A DNA stretch of 64,000 bases from Terriglobus albidus (GTDB lineage Bacteria > Acidobacteriota > Terriglobia > Terriglobales > Acidobacteriaceae). The notes beneath the pieces were generated by a model. The model was not told the origin of the DNA, made no database searches, and was given only the letters and a program-made list of their open reading frames with translations. This document shows, in pieces, positions 53,424 through 62,356 of this stretch (positions are counted from its first letter, which is position 1; the number at the start of each line of letters is the position of its first letter). The translations under genes and the position numbers were made by a program. The stretch is taken from contig NZ_JAGTAS010000057.1 of the NCBI RefSeq assembly GCF_025685425.1, positions 310,001 to 374,000 on the forward strand. The letters run 5' to 3'.

Positions 53424-54192
53424 TGTTCTCATCGCTGCTCTTGCACTGCCGCCGGTATGCCATGCGCAACGGGTTCTGCGTGTATGCGCAGATCCCGATA
53501 ATCTTCCATTTTCCAATCAAGCGCGTACGGGCTTCGACAATCGCATCGCAGAACTTCTGATTCGGGATCTTGGCCGCCAACCCGAATTCGTATGGGCACG
53601 GGCGAGGCGAGGGTTTCTTCGCGAACGCTTCAATCATGGCGATTGCGATTTATTGATGGGAACTCCTGATGGGCTTAAGCGAGTCCGTCAGACGCGACCG
53701 TATTACCAGTCAAGCTATGTCTTCGTGACCCGTACCGCAGATCATTGGCAGCTTTCCAGCTTCAGCGATCCTTCCATCGGATCACAGCGCATTGGTCTGC
53801 AGATTCTGGACGAGGATTTCTCTCCACCTTCGCTTCCGCTCATCCATTATGGGCATGCCTCGCAGCTCGTCGGATATCGATCGTTTGGATCTGAAGCGGG
53901 CGAGATTGTCCACGCTGTAGCTTCCCGCAAGGTCGGGTTTGCAGTTGTCTGGGGACCTGTGGCCGGATATTACGCGTCGCGTGAGCACGTCCCGCTTTCA
54001 CTGCATGCTGTAAGCCCAGCGATCGAAGATGGCATTCCCTTCCGGTATGACATTGCTATCGCAGTCCATTCCTCCGACCTGCAACTCGCTGACGCTCTGA
54101 ACCGGGCTATCGAAAAGAACTTATCCGAGATCCGGCACATCTTGAACTCGTATCACGTGCCTCAACTCGAAGAGAAGGAAGGTGGGCTATGA
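53404..54192 (+). CDS. XoxJ/MxaJ-like periplasmic binding protein
   Basis: Exported 262-residue solute-binding-fold protein; start at 53404 has GGAGGG eight bases upstream and lies 20 bp inside the end of the dehydrogenase gene. Signal peptide (FSLFRSVLIAALALPPVCHAQ). The mature N terminus RVLRVCADPDNLPFSN is the hallmark of the quinoprotein-dehydrogenase-associated MxaJ/XoxJ family, with later GDCDLLMGTPDG and YYQSSYVFVTR. Such proteins are needed for maturation or activation of XoxF/MxaF. Association supports the assignment of the upstream enzyme as a methanol dehydrogenase-type. Confidence 0.9.
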   Translation: MFSLFRSVLIAALALPPVCHAQRVLRVCADPDNLPFSNQARTGFDNRIAELLIRDLGRQPEFVWARARRGFLRERFNHGDCDLLMGTPDGLKRVRQTRPYYQSSYVFVTRTADHWQLSSFSDPSIGSQRIGLQILDEDFSPPSLPLIHYGHASQLVGYRSFGSEAGEIVHAVASRKVGFAVVWGPVAGYYASREHVPLSLHAVSPAIEDGIPFRYDIAIAVHSSDLQLADALNRAIEKNLSEIRHILNSYHVPQLEEKEGGL

Positions 54193-54743
54193 GGCCTATG
54201 CTCGTTTCCATCCTGCTTCTCGGCAGTCTGCTGACCGGGTGCAAGCGCGAGCAGCGGGTCTTCGATCCCGGAGCAGCCGGTTCACAGCCGGCCAACGGTA
54301 CCGTTCTCAGCGAGGTCGCCGCCGGTCAACAGCCGCCCAAAGGAAATCAGCCCAATCCTATTGCTGAAAGCGCTTACGCCGTCGCAGAAGGTAAGCGCTT
54401 CTATCAGGCCTACAACTGCGTCGGCTGCCATGCAAATGGCGGTGGCGCCATTGGTCCGGCGTTGATGGACTCGGAGTGGATCTACGGCAGCTCTCTCGAA
54501 CAGATCCACTCCACTATCGTGCAGGGCCGCCCCAATGGAATGCCGAGCTACGCCGGAAAGATTCCTGACTATCAGGTATGGGAGATCGCCGCCTATGTGA
54601 GATCGATGAGTGGACAACTTCCCTCTGATGTTGCTCCCTCGCGTTCTGATCACATGCCGATGGTTGTTCCCGAACAATCGCGTCCGCAGGAGCATCCAGG
54701 CGCGGAGCATCCTCAGCCTGTCGTCTCGGAGCCATCGCGATGA
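54189..54743 (+). CDS. Cytochrome c lipoprotein, probable XoxG-type electron acceptor
   Basis: A 184-residue c-type cytochrome with a lipobox at LLTGC (Cys 18). One haem site CVGCH (77-81) and a sixth-ligand Met in the GMPSYAGKI segment (class I cytochrome c). Pro/Gln-rich tails flank the haem domain. ATGA overlaps join it to both neighbours. Expected to carry electrons from the PQQ enzyme to the oxidase CuA subunit. Confidence 0.88.
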   Translation: MRPMLVSILLLGSLLTGCKREQRVFDPGAAGSQPANGTVLSEVAAGQQPPKGNQPNPIAESAYAVAEGKRFYQAYNCVGCHANGGGAIGPALMDSEWIYGSSLEQIHSTIVQGRPNGMPSYAGKIPDYQVWEIAAYVRSMSGQLPSDVAPSRSDHMPMVVPEQSRPQEHPGAEHPQPVVSEPSR

Positions 54744-55735
54744 TCTTCTCATTCATCTCGCCGATGTTCCCTGGCCACCAGACCCCGCTTTCGCCTGTCG
54801 GACCACAGGCGAGGCACATTGAACACAATCTGCTGTTGATCTTCTCCATTACATCCATCGTCTACGTCATCGTCATCGCGGTGCTTGCCTATGGAGTCGT
54901 CCGCAACCATGCACGCGAGGGCTTCGTGCCGCACACGCTGGTTGAAGATCCGGAGATCGAGCGTAAGGCAACCTGGATCGTCGGAGCGGCCCTGGGGCTC
55001 ACGATCATCCTGTTGCTGGTGATGATGGTCTCAAGCTTCTACACCAGTCACAGCACCGCTGTACTGGCCCAGGCACAGGCGATCAAGATCGATGTCTACG
55101 GTCACCAGTGGTGGTGGGAGGTGGAATATCCAATCAACGAACAGCCATATCGCATGGTTCGTACGGCCAACGAAATCCATGTGCCAGTCGGAGCGGTTGT
55201 TACCATCCATGCAACCTCGCGTGATGTCATCCATAGCTTCTGGGCGCCTAATATTCATGGGAAAAAAGATTTGCTCCCTGGCTATGAGAATGACCTCACG
55301 ATTCAGGTCGATCAGCCCGGAACATGGCGTGGCCAGTGTGCTGAATTCTGTGGCCTGCAACACGCGCACATGGCCTTCGACATTGTGGCGCAATCACGCG
55401 AAGACTTTGACCGCTGGTACGAGCAACAACTCTCTCCGGCCCCAGAACCTGCCTCATCGCAAGCCATTCATGGCCGCGAGGTCTTTCTCACGCACGCGTG
55501 CGTGATGTGCCATACCATCCGCGGAACGACGGCGGGCGCAACCGTGGGCCCCGACCTTACGCATCTTGCAAGTCGCTCCATGATTGCCGCGGGGACATTA
55601 AAGAACACGCGTGGCAATCTCGCGGGCTGGATCAGCAATGCGCAAAGCATCAAGCCTGGGGTACGCATGCCGCCAAATCCCATGCCCTCTTCTGACCTGA
55701 ACGACCTGCTTGCCTATCTGGAGACCTTGCGATGA
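54740..55735 (+). CDS. ctaC: Cytochrome c oxidase subunit II with fused cytochrome c (caa3 type)
   Basis: A 331-residue subunit. Two N-terminal membrane helices (about 32-54 and 76-99); cupredoxin domain with CuA ligands in CAEFCGLQHAHM (Cys 200, Cys 204, His 208, Met 211) and an upstream His in DVIHSFW; C-terminal class I cytochrome with CVMCH (254-258). The fused haem makes this a caa3-type oxidase. Start overlaps the preceding stop (ATGA). Confidence 0.95.
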   Translation: MIFSFISPMFPGHQTPLSPVGPQARHIEHNLLLIFSITSIVYVIVIAVLAYGVVRNHAREGFVPHTLVEDPEIERKATWIVGAALGLTIILLLVMMVSSFYTSHSTAVLAQAQAIKIDVYGHQWWWEVEYPINEQPYRMVRTANEIHVPVGAVVTIHATSRDVIHSFWAPNIHGKKDLLPGYENDLTIQVDQPGTWRGQCAEFCGLQHAHMAFDIVAQSREDFDRWYEQQLSPAPEPASSQAIHGREVFLTHACVMCHTIRGTTAGATVGPDLTHLASRSMIAAGTLKNTRGNLAGWISNAQSIKPGVRMPPNPMPSSDLNDLLAYLETLR

Positions 55736-57678
55736 GTGAGCAGAGAGCTGCATTGATCGAACAGACAATCTCCACTGCTGAGGAAGCCGAACGCGCTCGC
55801 AATTTGGAGCGCATCTGGGCAGAGCCGAAGGGATTTATTGGCTGGTTCAAGGCGGTTCATCACACCACCATTGGCAAACGGTATATGGTGACCGCGTTTG
55901 CCTTCTTCCTTGCCGGAGGCCTGCTCGCAGGCGCGATGCGCCTGCAGCTTGCTTTTCCTGAATCCCACCTCATGAGCCCCGACCTCTACAACCAGATCTT
56001 CACCATGCACGGCAGCATCATGATGTTTCTCTTTGCTGTGCCCATGATGTTCGAGGCTCTTGCTGTTTACTTCGTCCCTCTTATGGTGGGCACTCGCAAC
56101 ATCGCGTTCCCTCGCCTGAATGCCTTCAGCTATTACCTCTTTCTCTTCGGCGGGCTGATGCTTTTCGCTTTCTTCTTTGTGAACTCAGGTCCCGACCGTG
56201 GATGGTTTGCCTATGTTCCGCTCTCCGGACCCGATTACGGTGCCGGCAAGCGAGCAGATATCTGGGCGCAGCTCATTACCTTTACCGAGGTCTCTGCCCT
56301 TGCAGTCGCCGTCGAGGTGATCGTCACCGTCTTCAAACTCCGTGCTCCGGGAATGTCGCTGAACCGTATCCCCATCTTCGTTTGGGGCCAGGTCGTCGTC
56401 GCATTCATGGTGATCTTCGCAATGCCTGGGGTCGTTGTCTCAAGCACCATGCTTCTGCTGGACCGTACCGCCTCGACACAATTCTTCAATCCAGCCGTCG
56501 GTGGCGACGTCCTGCTCTTTCAACACCTCTTCTGGTGGTTCGGTCATCCGGAGGTCTACATTATCTTTCTACCGGGCACGGCTATCGTCTCCACCATTGT
56601 CGCCACTTTCTCTCGTCGCCATGTCTTCGGTTATATGGCGCTGGTGCTCTCGCTTATCGCCACCGGCTTTGTTGCCTTCGGGTTGTGGGTGCATCACATG
56701 TTTGCCACAGGCATTCCACAGATGAGCGAAGCCTTCTTCACCGCCGCCAGCATGATGATTGCCATTCCAGCCGGGGCCCAGATCTTCTGCTGGCTGGCAA
56801 CCATCGTGACCGGAAAGCCGGTGCTCAAAACACCTATGTGGTGGGTGCTTGGCTTCTTTTTTGTCTTCATCATCGGCGGCATGACCGGTATCTTCGTGGC
56901 CTCTGTTCCGGTCGATCTCCAGGTTCATGACACGTACTTCGTTGTCGCCCACTTCCACTATGTGCTTATTGGAGGGGCCGTTTTTCCCCTGTTTGGCGCC
57001 TTCGCTTACTGGTTCCCAAAGATTACCGGCCGTATGCTCTCCGAACGAATCGGTATGTGGAGCTTCTGGCTCTTCACCATCGGGTTCAACATTACTTTCT
57101 TCCCGATGCATATCCTCGGTTTGCGAGGAATGCCGCGTCGCGTCTACACCTATCCCGCAGATGCCGGCTGGACTGTACTCAATCAGATCCAGTCCTGCGG
57201 TTACCTTTTGCTGTTTGCCGGCGTCTCTCTCTTCTTGTGGAATGTCTGGACGTCTCTTCGCCGCGGAGAAGCCGCACCGCCGAATCCATGGCAGGCAGGC
57301 GGTCTGGAGTGGGCAACAGATTCTCCGCCTCGTGCCTATAACTTTCTGAACCTGCCTACGGTCAACGGGAGTGAAGCGCTGTGGGATGCGTTGCCGGATC
57401 AGCCTGTCATCTCTGGCCTTCACGAGGATGTACGCGAGATTGTTACCACCCGCATTCATGATGCCGAGCCGGACGGGCGCGACGAGTTGCCCGAGCCAAG
57501 TATCTGGCCATTTATAGCAGCTGTTGTCACCACTGCCCTCTTTATCGGCAGTATCTTCCGTCCTATCGCCGTTTCGATTGGAGCCATTCCGCTCGCCATT
57601 GCTCTCATTGGATGGTTCTGGCCCACGAGGGAGGAGTCGGAACGCCGGAGAAGGAGGGACATATGGCAGAAGAGCTAA
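55732..57678 (+). CDS. ctaD: Cytochrome c oxidase subunit I
   Basis: A 648-residue haem-copper oxidase subunit with 12 core helices and an extra C-terminal pair. Low-spin haem a ligand in FTMHGSIMM, CuB and cross-linked Tyr in WWFGHPEVYIIFLPG, CuB His pair in VHHMFATG and the haem a3/a histidines in HDTYFVVAHFHYVL. The His-Pro-Glu-Val-Tyr motif is characteristic of family A oxidases. Coupled by ATGA overlap to ctaC. Confidence 0.96.
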   Translation: MSEQRAALIEQTISTAEEAERARNLERIWAEPKGFIGWFKAVHHTTIGKRYMVTAFAFFLAGGLLAGAMRLQLAFPESHLMSPDLYNQIFTMHGSIMMFLFAVPMMFEALAVYFVPLMVGTRNIAFPRLNAFSYYLFLFGGLMLFAFFFVNSGPDRGWFAYVPLSGPDYGAGKRADIWAQLITFTEVSALAVAVEVIVTVFKLRAPGMSLNRIPIFVWGQVVVAFMVIFAMPGVVVSSTMLLLDRTASTQFFNPAVGGDVLLFQHLFWWFGHPEVYIIFLPGTAIVSTIVATFSRRHVFGYMALVLSLIATGFVAFGLWVHHMFATGIPQMSEAFFTAASMMIAIPAGAQIFCWLATIVTGKPVLKTPMWWVLGFFFVFIIGGMTGIFVASVPVDLQVHDTYFVVAHFHYVLIGGAVFPLFGAFAYWFPKITGRMLSERIGMWSFWLFTIGFNITFFPMHILGLRGMPRRVYTYPADAGWTVLNQIQSCGYLLLFAGVSLFLWNVWTSLRRGEAAPPNPWQAGGLEWATDSPPRAYNFLNLPTVNGSEALWDALPDQPVISGLHEDVREIVTTRIHDAEPDGRDELPEPSIWPFIAAVVTTALFIGSIFRPIAVSIGAIPLAIALIGWFWPTREESERRRRRDIWQKS

Positions 57679-58286
57679 CGCGCGGTCGGCAAACTCTTGA
57701 TGTCTCGATGCTGCCAAACGTAACCTTTGCCGACAGAAGTCTCACGTGGTGGGGGACGATGGGCATGATGGCGATCGAGGCCGGCGTCTTTGCTCTGGTC
57801 ATCGCGGCATACTTCTATCTGCACTCGCGTTCCCAGGACTGGCCTCCAGGAGTTCTTCCGCCGGACCTTACATGGGGCACAGTTAATACCTTCATCTTCA
57901 TCCTGAGCGTGATCCCGACGGAGTGGTATCGGCGCCGCGCACATAAAGGTGATCTCGGTGCTGTCCGGCTCGGACTCGTTATCGCGACTTTCGTGGGTAT
58001 GGCAAACCTGGGCGTTCGCTACCTGGAGCTTCGTCACCTCAACTGTGATTGGAGCCAGACGGCCTATGGTTCTGCCGTGTGGTTCCTCATGGGACTTCAT
58101 ATTACCCATCTGCTTACCGATTGGGTGGAAACTATCGTCCTGACCGTGCTTTTTTACTCGCCTCACATTGAGGGCAAGCGATTCGTCGATGCTGAAGAGA
58201 ATGCCAGCTACTGGTATTTTGTCGTGCTCACCTGGATACCCATTTACCTGGTGCTCTATTGGGCTCCGCGTTGGCTGAGGAGCTGA
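57663..58286 (+). CDS. ctaE: Cytochrome c oxidase subunit III
   Basis: A 207-residue membrane protein with five hydrophobic helices. The start at 57663 follows AAGGAGGG and overlaps ctaD by 16 bp. Family markers: WWGTMGMMAIEAGVFALVIA, the central GLVIATFVGMANLGVRYLEL and GLHITHLLTDWVETIVL with the helix-6 His. It stabilises subunit I. Confidence 0.92.
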   Translation: MAEELTRGRQTLDVSMLPNVTFADRSLTWWGTMGMMAIEAGVFALVIAAYFYLHSRSQDWPPGVLPPDLTWGTVNTFIFILSVIPTEWYRRRAHKGDLGAVRLGLVIATFVGMANLGVRYLELRHLNCDWSQTAYGSAVWFLMGLHITHLLTDWVETIVLTVLFYSPHIEGKRFVDAEENASYWYFVVLTWIPIYLVLYWAPRWLRS

Positions 58287-58289
58287 ACC

Positions 58290-58673
58290 ATGCCAAGCCC
58301 AGTCAATATCCTGCGCCATTCTGAAGACGAAGGCCTCAACCTCCGCCTCTGGACCGGCATGCTCCTTCCTCCCTTGGCCGGAGGAGTGAATATCGTGGTC
58401 GGATATATCGTCAGCACGTATGACTGCAACGTACATAACCGGCATCTGGTGATGCTGGTCAATGTGCTGTCTCTCGGCGTTTGTGGTTTAGCGGCTCTGA
58501 TGCTGTCTCCGACACGCGCACGGATCGAGGCAGGATCCGATGATCCGCCCGTCACGCTACGCAGTTCACGGCTCTTCCTTCGTTGTCTCGGCTTGTGGTT
58601 TGCAGCCGGTTTCGCCCTGCTTGGCCTTGCAGGGACCCTCTCGACACTCATCCTGGGAGCCTGTGACCTGTGA
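58290..58673 (+). CDS. Small membrane protein in the oxidase operon
   Basis: A 127-residue protein with three predicted membrane helices (about 20-42, 52-74, 95-122). It begins SPVNILRHSEDEGLNLRLWT. I do not recognise a family; its place between ctaE and ctaG makes a small accessory (subunit IV-like) or assembly role likely. It starts 3 bp after ctaE and its TGA overlaps the ctaG start. Confidence 0.78.
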   Translation: MPSPVNILRHSEDEGLNLRLWTGMLLPPLAGGVNIVVGYIVSTYDCNVHNRHLVMLVNVLSLGVCGLAALMLSPTRARIEAGSDDPPVTLRSSRLFLRCLGLWFAAGFALLGLAGTLSTLILGACDL

Positions 58674-59608
58674 TGCCTGCATCCTCCATCGGCGCGTTCG
58701 TATTTCTGCTGCACGCTATGCACGACGCAGACGGCAACAGCGCAGAGGCTCTGCCTGCTCCTGATGATCTTTGGGCGCTCCACCATTGGACCTTCGAGCT
58801 ATCCATCATCCTGCCTCTGCTCCTCATGGGGAGCTGGTATCTCAGGGGAGCGCTGCGCCGCCGTAATCATTCGATTCTTCGTTGGCGTCACCTTGCCTTC
58901 GCTTCTGGCTGGCTCTCACTGGTGTTCGCCCTCGTCTCGCCTCTCCATCAGCTAGGCGATGCTTTGTTCAGTGCACACATGCTGCAGCACGAGATTCTTA
59001 TCCTGATTGCAGCCCCGCTCATTGCCGCCTCTCACTGCTCGGTGACCTTTCTGTATGCCTTGCCACGCATGCATCGCAAACGTGTTGGAGCTCTCATCTC
59101 TGGTATCGAGCGCAATCCATTGGTCTGCCTTCTCACGGCTCCGCTCTCCGCATGGCTGATTCACGCGGCCGCCCTGTGGGGATGGCATATCCCTGCGCTT
59201 TACCAGGCAACCGTGCGTTCCGACGTGATTCACGCTGTACAACATCTGACTTTTTTTCTGACTGGTCTGATCTTCTGGTCGGCCCTGTATGGTGCAGGCC
59301 GATCTTCCATGAGCTATGGCATGGCCACGCTTTATACCTTCGGCACCGCCGTTCACTGCAGTGCACTGGGGGCGTTGCTTACTTTCTCAACGGTCCTCTG
59401 GTACCCCATCTACACAGAACGCACGCAGATCTGGCATCTTACCGCTCTCGAAGACCAGCAGTTAGGCGGCCTGCTGATGTGGGTTCCGTCCGGACTCGTC
59501 TTCATAGCGATAGGGGTTCTCCTGTTCGCGAAGTGGCTTCACACTTCAGATAGACGGCTCCTCCATACCTCGATGGCTCCTGCTTCTGCCCGGAAGGAGG
59601 CTGCATGA
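58670..59608 (+). CDS. ctaG: Cytochrome c oxidase assembly protein, caa3-type CtaG
   Basis: A 312-residue protein with about seven membrane helices of the caa3_CtaG family, which helps insert copper into the oxidase. Landmarks: MLQHEILILIAAPLIAAS (His in helix), APLSAWLIHAAALWGWHIP and ALYQATVRSDVIHAVQH. The start is either GTG 58670 or ATG 58673, both within the overlap with the previous stop. Confidence 0.9.
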   Translation: MMPASSIGAFVFLLHAMHDADGNSAEALPAPDDLWALHHWTFELSIILPLLLMGSWYLRGALRRRNHSILRWRHLAFASGWLSLVFALVSPLHQLGDALFSAHMLQHEILILIAAPLIAASHCSVTFLYALPRMHRKRVGALISGIERNPLVCLLTAPLSAWLIHAAALWGWHIPALYQATVRSDVIHAVQHLTFFLTGLIFWSALYGAGRSSMSYGMATLYTFGTAVHCSALGALLTFSTVLWYPIYTERTQIWHLTALEDQQLGGLLMWVPSGLVFIAIGVLLFAKWLHTSDRRLLHTSMAPASARKEAA

Positions 59609-59940
59609 AAAATGTTCTCTTTCTCATTACCTGTGCTTCCCTCCTCGCAGGTTGCCATTCCAGCTCTGACCGGCAGGCGGAGACGTCGATGCGCTCCTAT
59701 GGATGCACCTCATGTCATACCATTCCAGGTGTGGCCGGCGCCCACTCCTATGTCGGTCCCCCTCTGGACCGGTTCGGCAATAGAACCTATATCGCCGGAA
59801 TTCTTCCAAACAATCCGCAAAACCTTTCTTACTGGCTACAACATCCACAGTCTGTACATCCGGGTTCAGCTATGCCTGAGATGCATCTCACGCAGCAGGA
59901 TGCTGACAGGATCGCCGCCTATCTGGAGCGGCTCCACTGA
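59605..59940 (+). CDS. Small cytochrome c lipoprotein
   Basis: A 111-residue protein with a lipobox LLAGC (Cys 17) and one haem site CTSCH (34-38); a Met in SAMPEMHL provides the probable axial ligand. Start overlaps the ctaG stop (ATGA). It is the last gene of the respiratory block and may feed the oxidase or sense electron flow. Confidence 0.87.
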   Translation: MKNVLFLITCASLLAGCHSSSDRQAETSMRSYGCTSCHTIPGVAGAHSYVGPPLDRFGNRTYIAGILPNNPQNLSYWLQHPQSVHPGSAMPEMHLTQQDADRIAAYLERLH

Positions 59941-59978
59941 AAGATCCATACACCCACACTACCGCGGAGAGAACACTT

Positions 59979-60383
59979 ATGAGCGTTACACTTCTGGAAG
60001 CAAAAGCCATCGTTGCGGCCGCCGAGCAAAAAGCTCAGGAGATCGGTATGCCGATGAATATTGCGGTTGTCGACACAGGCGGCAATCTTCTGTTGTTCGA
60101 AAGGATGGAAAACGCCTGGCTCGGCTCGGTCGACATCGCCATTAACAAGGCATGGACGGCACGCGCCTTCGATATCGAAACCAAAGCTCTTGGCGAACTC
60201 TCTCAGTCCGGAGATCAGTTCTTCGGCATTCACGCTTCCAATCAGGGACGCGTCATGATCTTCGCCGGCGGTGTTCCTCTGAAACGCGACGGGCGCGTAG
60301 TCGGCGCAATCGGCGTCAGCGGAGGCATGGGGAAACAGGACCAAGCCGTCGCGGAAGCGGGAGCGGAGGCATTCAGCGGATAG
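59979..60383 (+). CDS. GlcG/HbpS-family heme-degrading-like protein
   Basis: A 134-residue cytoplasmic protein of the GlcG/HbpS (DUF336) family. Signature segments: ALVDTGGNLL-type IAVVDTGGNLLLFERM, the ALGSVDIAINKAWTA-like GSVDIAINKAWTARAF and the C-terminal VPLKRDGRVVGAIGVSGG. Family members bind haem or small ligands; the actual role is uncertain. It follows the oxidase block by 38 bp and may share its transcript. Confidence 0.88.
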   Translation: MSVTLLEAKAIVAAAEQKAQEIGMPMNIAVVDTGGNLLLFERMENAWLGSVDIAINKAWTARAFDIETKALGELSQSGDQFFGIHASNQGRVMIFAGGVPLKRDGRVVGAIGVSGGMGKQDQAVAEAGAEAFSG

Positions 60384-60424
60384 GAGTCCTTCGCACTGAA
60401 GCCTTCCAACTGTACGAGGTTTAG

Positions 60425-60455
60425 GGTGCTGAGGCTGCCGCTGCGTCTCAGCACC
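60425..60455. terminator. Hairpin between convergent genes
   Basis: GGTGCTGAG (60425-60433) and CTCAGCACC (60447-60455) form a perfect 9-bp stem with a 13-base loop. It lies between the GlcG-like gene and the zinc alcohol dehydrogenase gene, which converge. No T tract is evident. Confidence 0.45.
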
Positions 60456-60461
60456 ATGCCA

Positions 60462-61655
60462 TCACGCTGCCCGGTCCAACCAGGGGTCGATGACGATCTT
60501 AGTGACGTTTTCCTGTTTATCTCGCCAAACCTTGTACATCTCAGGGGCCTCCTCCAACGAGATGCGGTGGCTAATGATATAGGTCGGATCGATCTGCCCC
60601 TTTTCAATTCGTTCCAGCAGGGGCTTCATATATGTGTGCATGTTGGTCTGGCCCATCTTCATGGTGATGCCCTTTCCAAACGCGGCTCCAAACGGAACCT
60701 TGTCCAGAAGCCCGCCATAGACACCCGGAATCGAGACCGTTCCTCCCTTGCGTACGGCCTGAATGGCCTGCCGAAGCACTACCGGACGATCCGTCTCCAT
60801 GAGAAACGCTGTCTTGATCGTGTCGTAGATGCCTTGCAACTCCGCGGAATGCCCTTCCAAACCCACTGCATCGATGCAGGAATCCGGACCGGTGCCGCCG
60901 GTCAGGTCTTTGATCGCGGTCAGGACGCTGACGTCCTCATCCGCATAGTTCACCGTAATCGCGCCGAGAGCACGAGCCAGAGCCAGTCGTTCCTCATATC
61001 GGTCAATCGCAATCACCCGTCCAGCTCCGAGCATAAAAGCACTGGCAATCGTAAACTGCCCGACGGGGCCGCATCCCCATACAGCAACCGTGTCTCCAGG
61101 CTGAATCTGTGCATTTTCGGCCGCCATATAGCCTGTGGGAAGAATGTCGGAGAGAAAGAGAACCTTCTCATCGCTGAGATCACTTTCGATTTTCAAAGGA
61201 CCTACGTCCGCAAACGGAACACGCGCATATTGTGCCTGTCCTCCGGCGTAACCTCCCATCATGTGCGAATATCCGAAGAGTCCCGACCCGGAATAACCGT
61301 AAGCAGCTTCCATCAGATGCGCATTGGGATTGGAGTTGTCACAGGCGGACCAGATCTTCTTCCTGCAAAAGAAACAGTTTCCACATGCGATGGTAAAGGG
61401 TACAACCACACGATCACCGCGCCGGAGGTTACCAACTCCGCTTCCGACGTCTTCAACAATTCCCATGAACTCGTGGCCCATGATATCGCCCGACTCCATC
61501 GTGGGAATGAAGCCGTCATAGAGATGCAGATCTGAACCGCAGATTGCTGTACGCGTAATGCGAATGATGGCATCGCGCGGATTGATGATCGACGGATCGG
61601 GTACGGTTTGCGTCTCGACCTTATACTTTCCCATCCAACAAATAGCCTTCATCAC
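60462..61655 (-). CDS. Zinc-dependent alcohol dehydrogenase, formaldehyde-dehydrogenase-like
   Basis: A 397-residue medium-chain dehydrogenase. Catalytic zinc ligands Cys 39 (TAICGSDLH), His 61 and Glu 62 (MGHEFMG); structural zinc Cys 91, 94, 97, 105 (CGNCFFC, then C). Rossmann motif [10 protein letters not shown]. The long insertion [20 protein letters not shown] followed by QAQYARVP is typical of glutathione-independent formaldehyde dehydrogenase-like enzymes. Formaldehyde would be the product of the XoxF-like enzyme encoded on the other side; the link is inference. Confidence 0.9.
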   Translation of the reverse strand: MMKAICWMGKYKVETQTVPDPSIINPRDAIIRITRTAICGSDLHLYDGFIPTMESGDIMGHEFMGIVEDVGSGVGNLRRGDRVVVPFTIACGNCFFCRKKIWSACDNSNPNAHLMEAAYGYSGSGLFGYSHMMGGYAGGQAQYARVPFADVGPLKIESDLSDEKVLFLSDILPTGYMAAENAQIQPGDTVAVWGCGPVGQFTIASAFMLGAGRVIAIDRYEERLALARALGAITVNYADEDVSVLTAIKDLTGGTGPDSCIDAVGLEGHSAELQGIYDTIKTAFLMETDRPVVLRQAIQAVRKGGTVSIPGVYGGLLDKVPFGAAFGKGITMKMGQTNMHTYMKPLLERIEKGQIDPTYIISHRISLEEAPEMYKVWRDKQENVTKIVIDPWLDRAA

Positions 61656-61676
61656 TCCACCTCGTGTCAGATCTAT

Positions 61677-62318
61677 TCAAGCCACCTTCGTTCCCGGAGG
61701 AGTCGTGACATTCTCCCCATAGAGGGATCGTTTGAAGCGGGCGATCAATCCCCGTTTCCCATGCGGCGCCTCCTGCGATCGCGGGATTTCTCCGGCCTCG
61801 GCAAGCGCTTTGAAGTGCCGCAGGTTTTCAATCACAGCCTGCTTTGGATTACGGCCGGACAAAGTCTCCCACGCGCTGGTGAGCTTACTCATGCGAAACT
61901 CCTGCAGCACGATGACATAGGTGCCACGTCCGCCGGGAGCCTTCTCAAAGATCACCTCTCCGGCGTTATCCGAGTCGCCGCCGATGGACCGCCAGGCAAT
62001 TCGTTCACCCGGTTCATCAGCAAGGATCTCGGAGTCCCATGTGATGACGGTGTCATCAGATCGCATGGTCCAACGGGAGGTTGTCTCTCCCGTGAGAACT
62101 ACCTCTTCGATCTCTTCCTGCCAAAGAGGCGCAAGCTCCGTCTTTCGCCAAAGGGCATATAGATCCTGGGGCGAACCCTGCACCAGGGCGCTGGTACGTA
62201 CCCATAGCTTGCCGTCCTTATCCTCGGGCGGCGGCAGATATCGTCCATCCAGGATGATCGAGGCGCCGCTCTGGCGCGGCAAAGGCTCGGCATTCGGCTT
62301 TTCGTTGAAGTTCACCAT
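61677..62318 (-). CDS. SRPBCC/cyclase-type lipid-binding-fold protein
   Basis: A 213-residue protein with a START-like domain (about 38-180) of the polyketide cyclase/dehydrase family: VRTSALVQGSPQDLYALWRK, then LAPLWQEEIEEV, TITWDSEILADEPGERIAWRS and the late RGTYVIVLQEF. The basic C-terminal tail (KRGLIARFKRSLYGENV) is typical of acidobacterial and proteobacterial members. Ligand unknown. 21 bp from the zinc dehydrogenase gene in the same direction, so both are probably in one transcript. Confidence 0.87.
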   Translation of the reverse strand: MVNFNEKPNAEPLPRQSGASIILDGRYLPPPEDKDGKLWVRTSALVQGSPQDLYALWRKTELAPLWQEEIEEVVLTGETTSRWTMRSDDTVITWDSEILADEPGERIAWRSIGGDSDNAGEVIFEKAPGGRGTYVIVLQEFRMSKLTSAWETLSGRNPKQAVIENLRHFKALAEAGEIPRSQEAPHGKRGLIARFKRSLYGENVTTPPGTKVA

Positions 62319-62356
62319 GTGTCGCTCCTGGCTGAAAATGTGATCTGAAAATTGCG

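Noticed and set aside
51567-53516. 649-codon open frame opposite the XoxF-like gene
   Set aside because: Antisense shadow of a gene whose metal and catalytic residues are intact; the translation is rich in Arg/His and resembles no family.
56569-57717. 382-codon open frame opposite ctaD
   Set aside because: Antisense to a fully conserved oxidase subunit I; translation is not protein-like.
60426-61535. 369-codon open frame opposite the zinc dehydrogenase
   Set aside because: Antisense shadow; the minus-strand gene has all zinc ligands.
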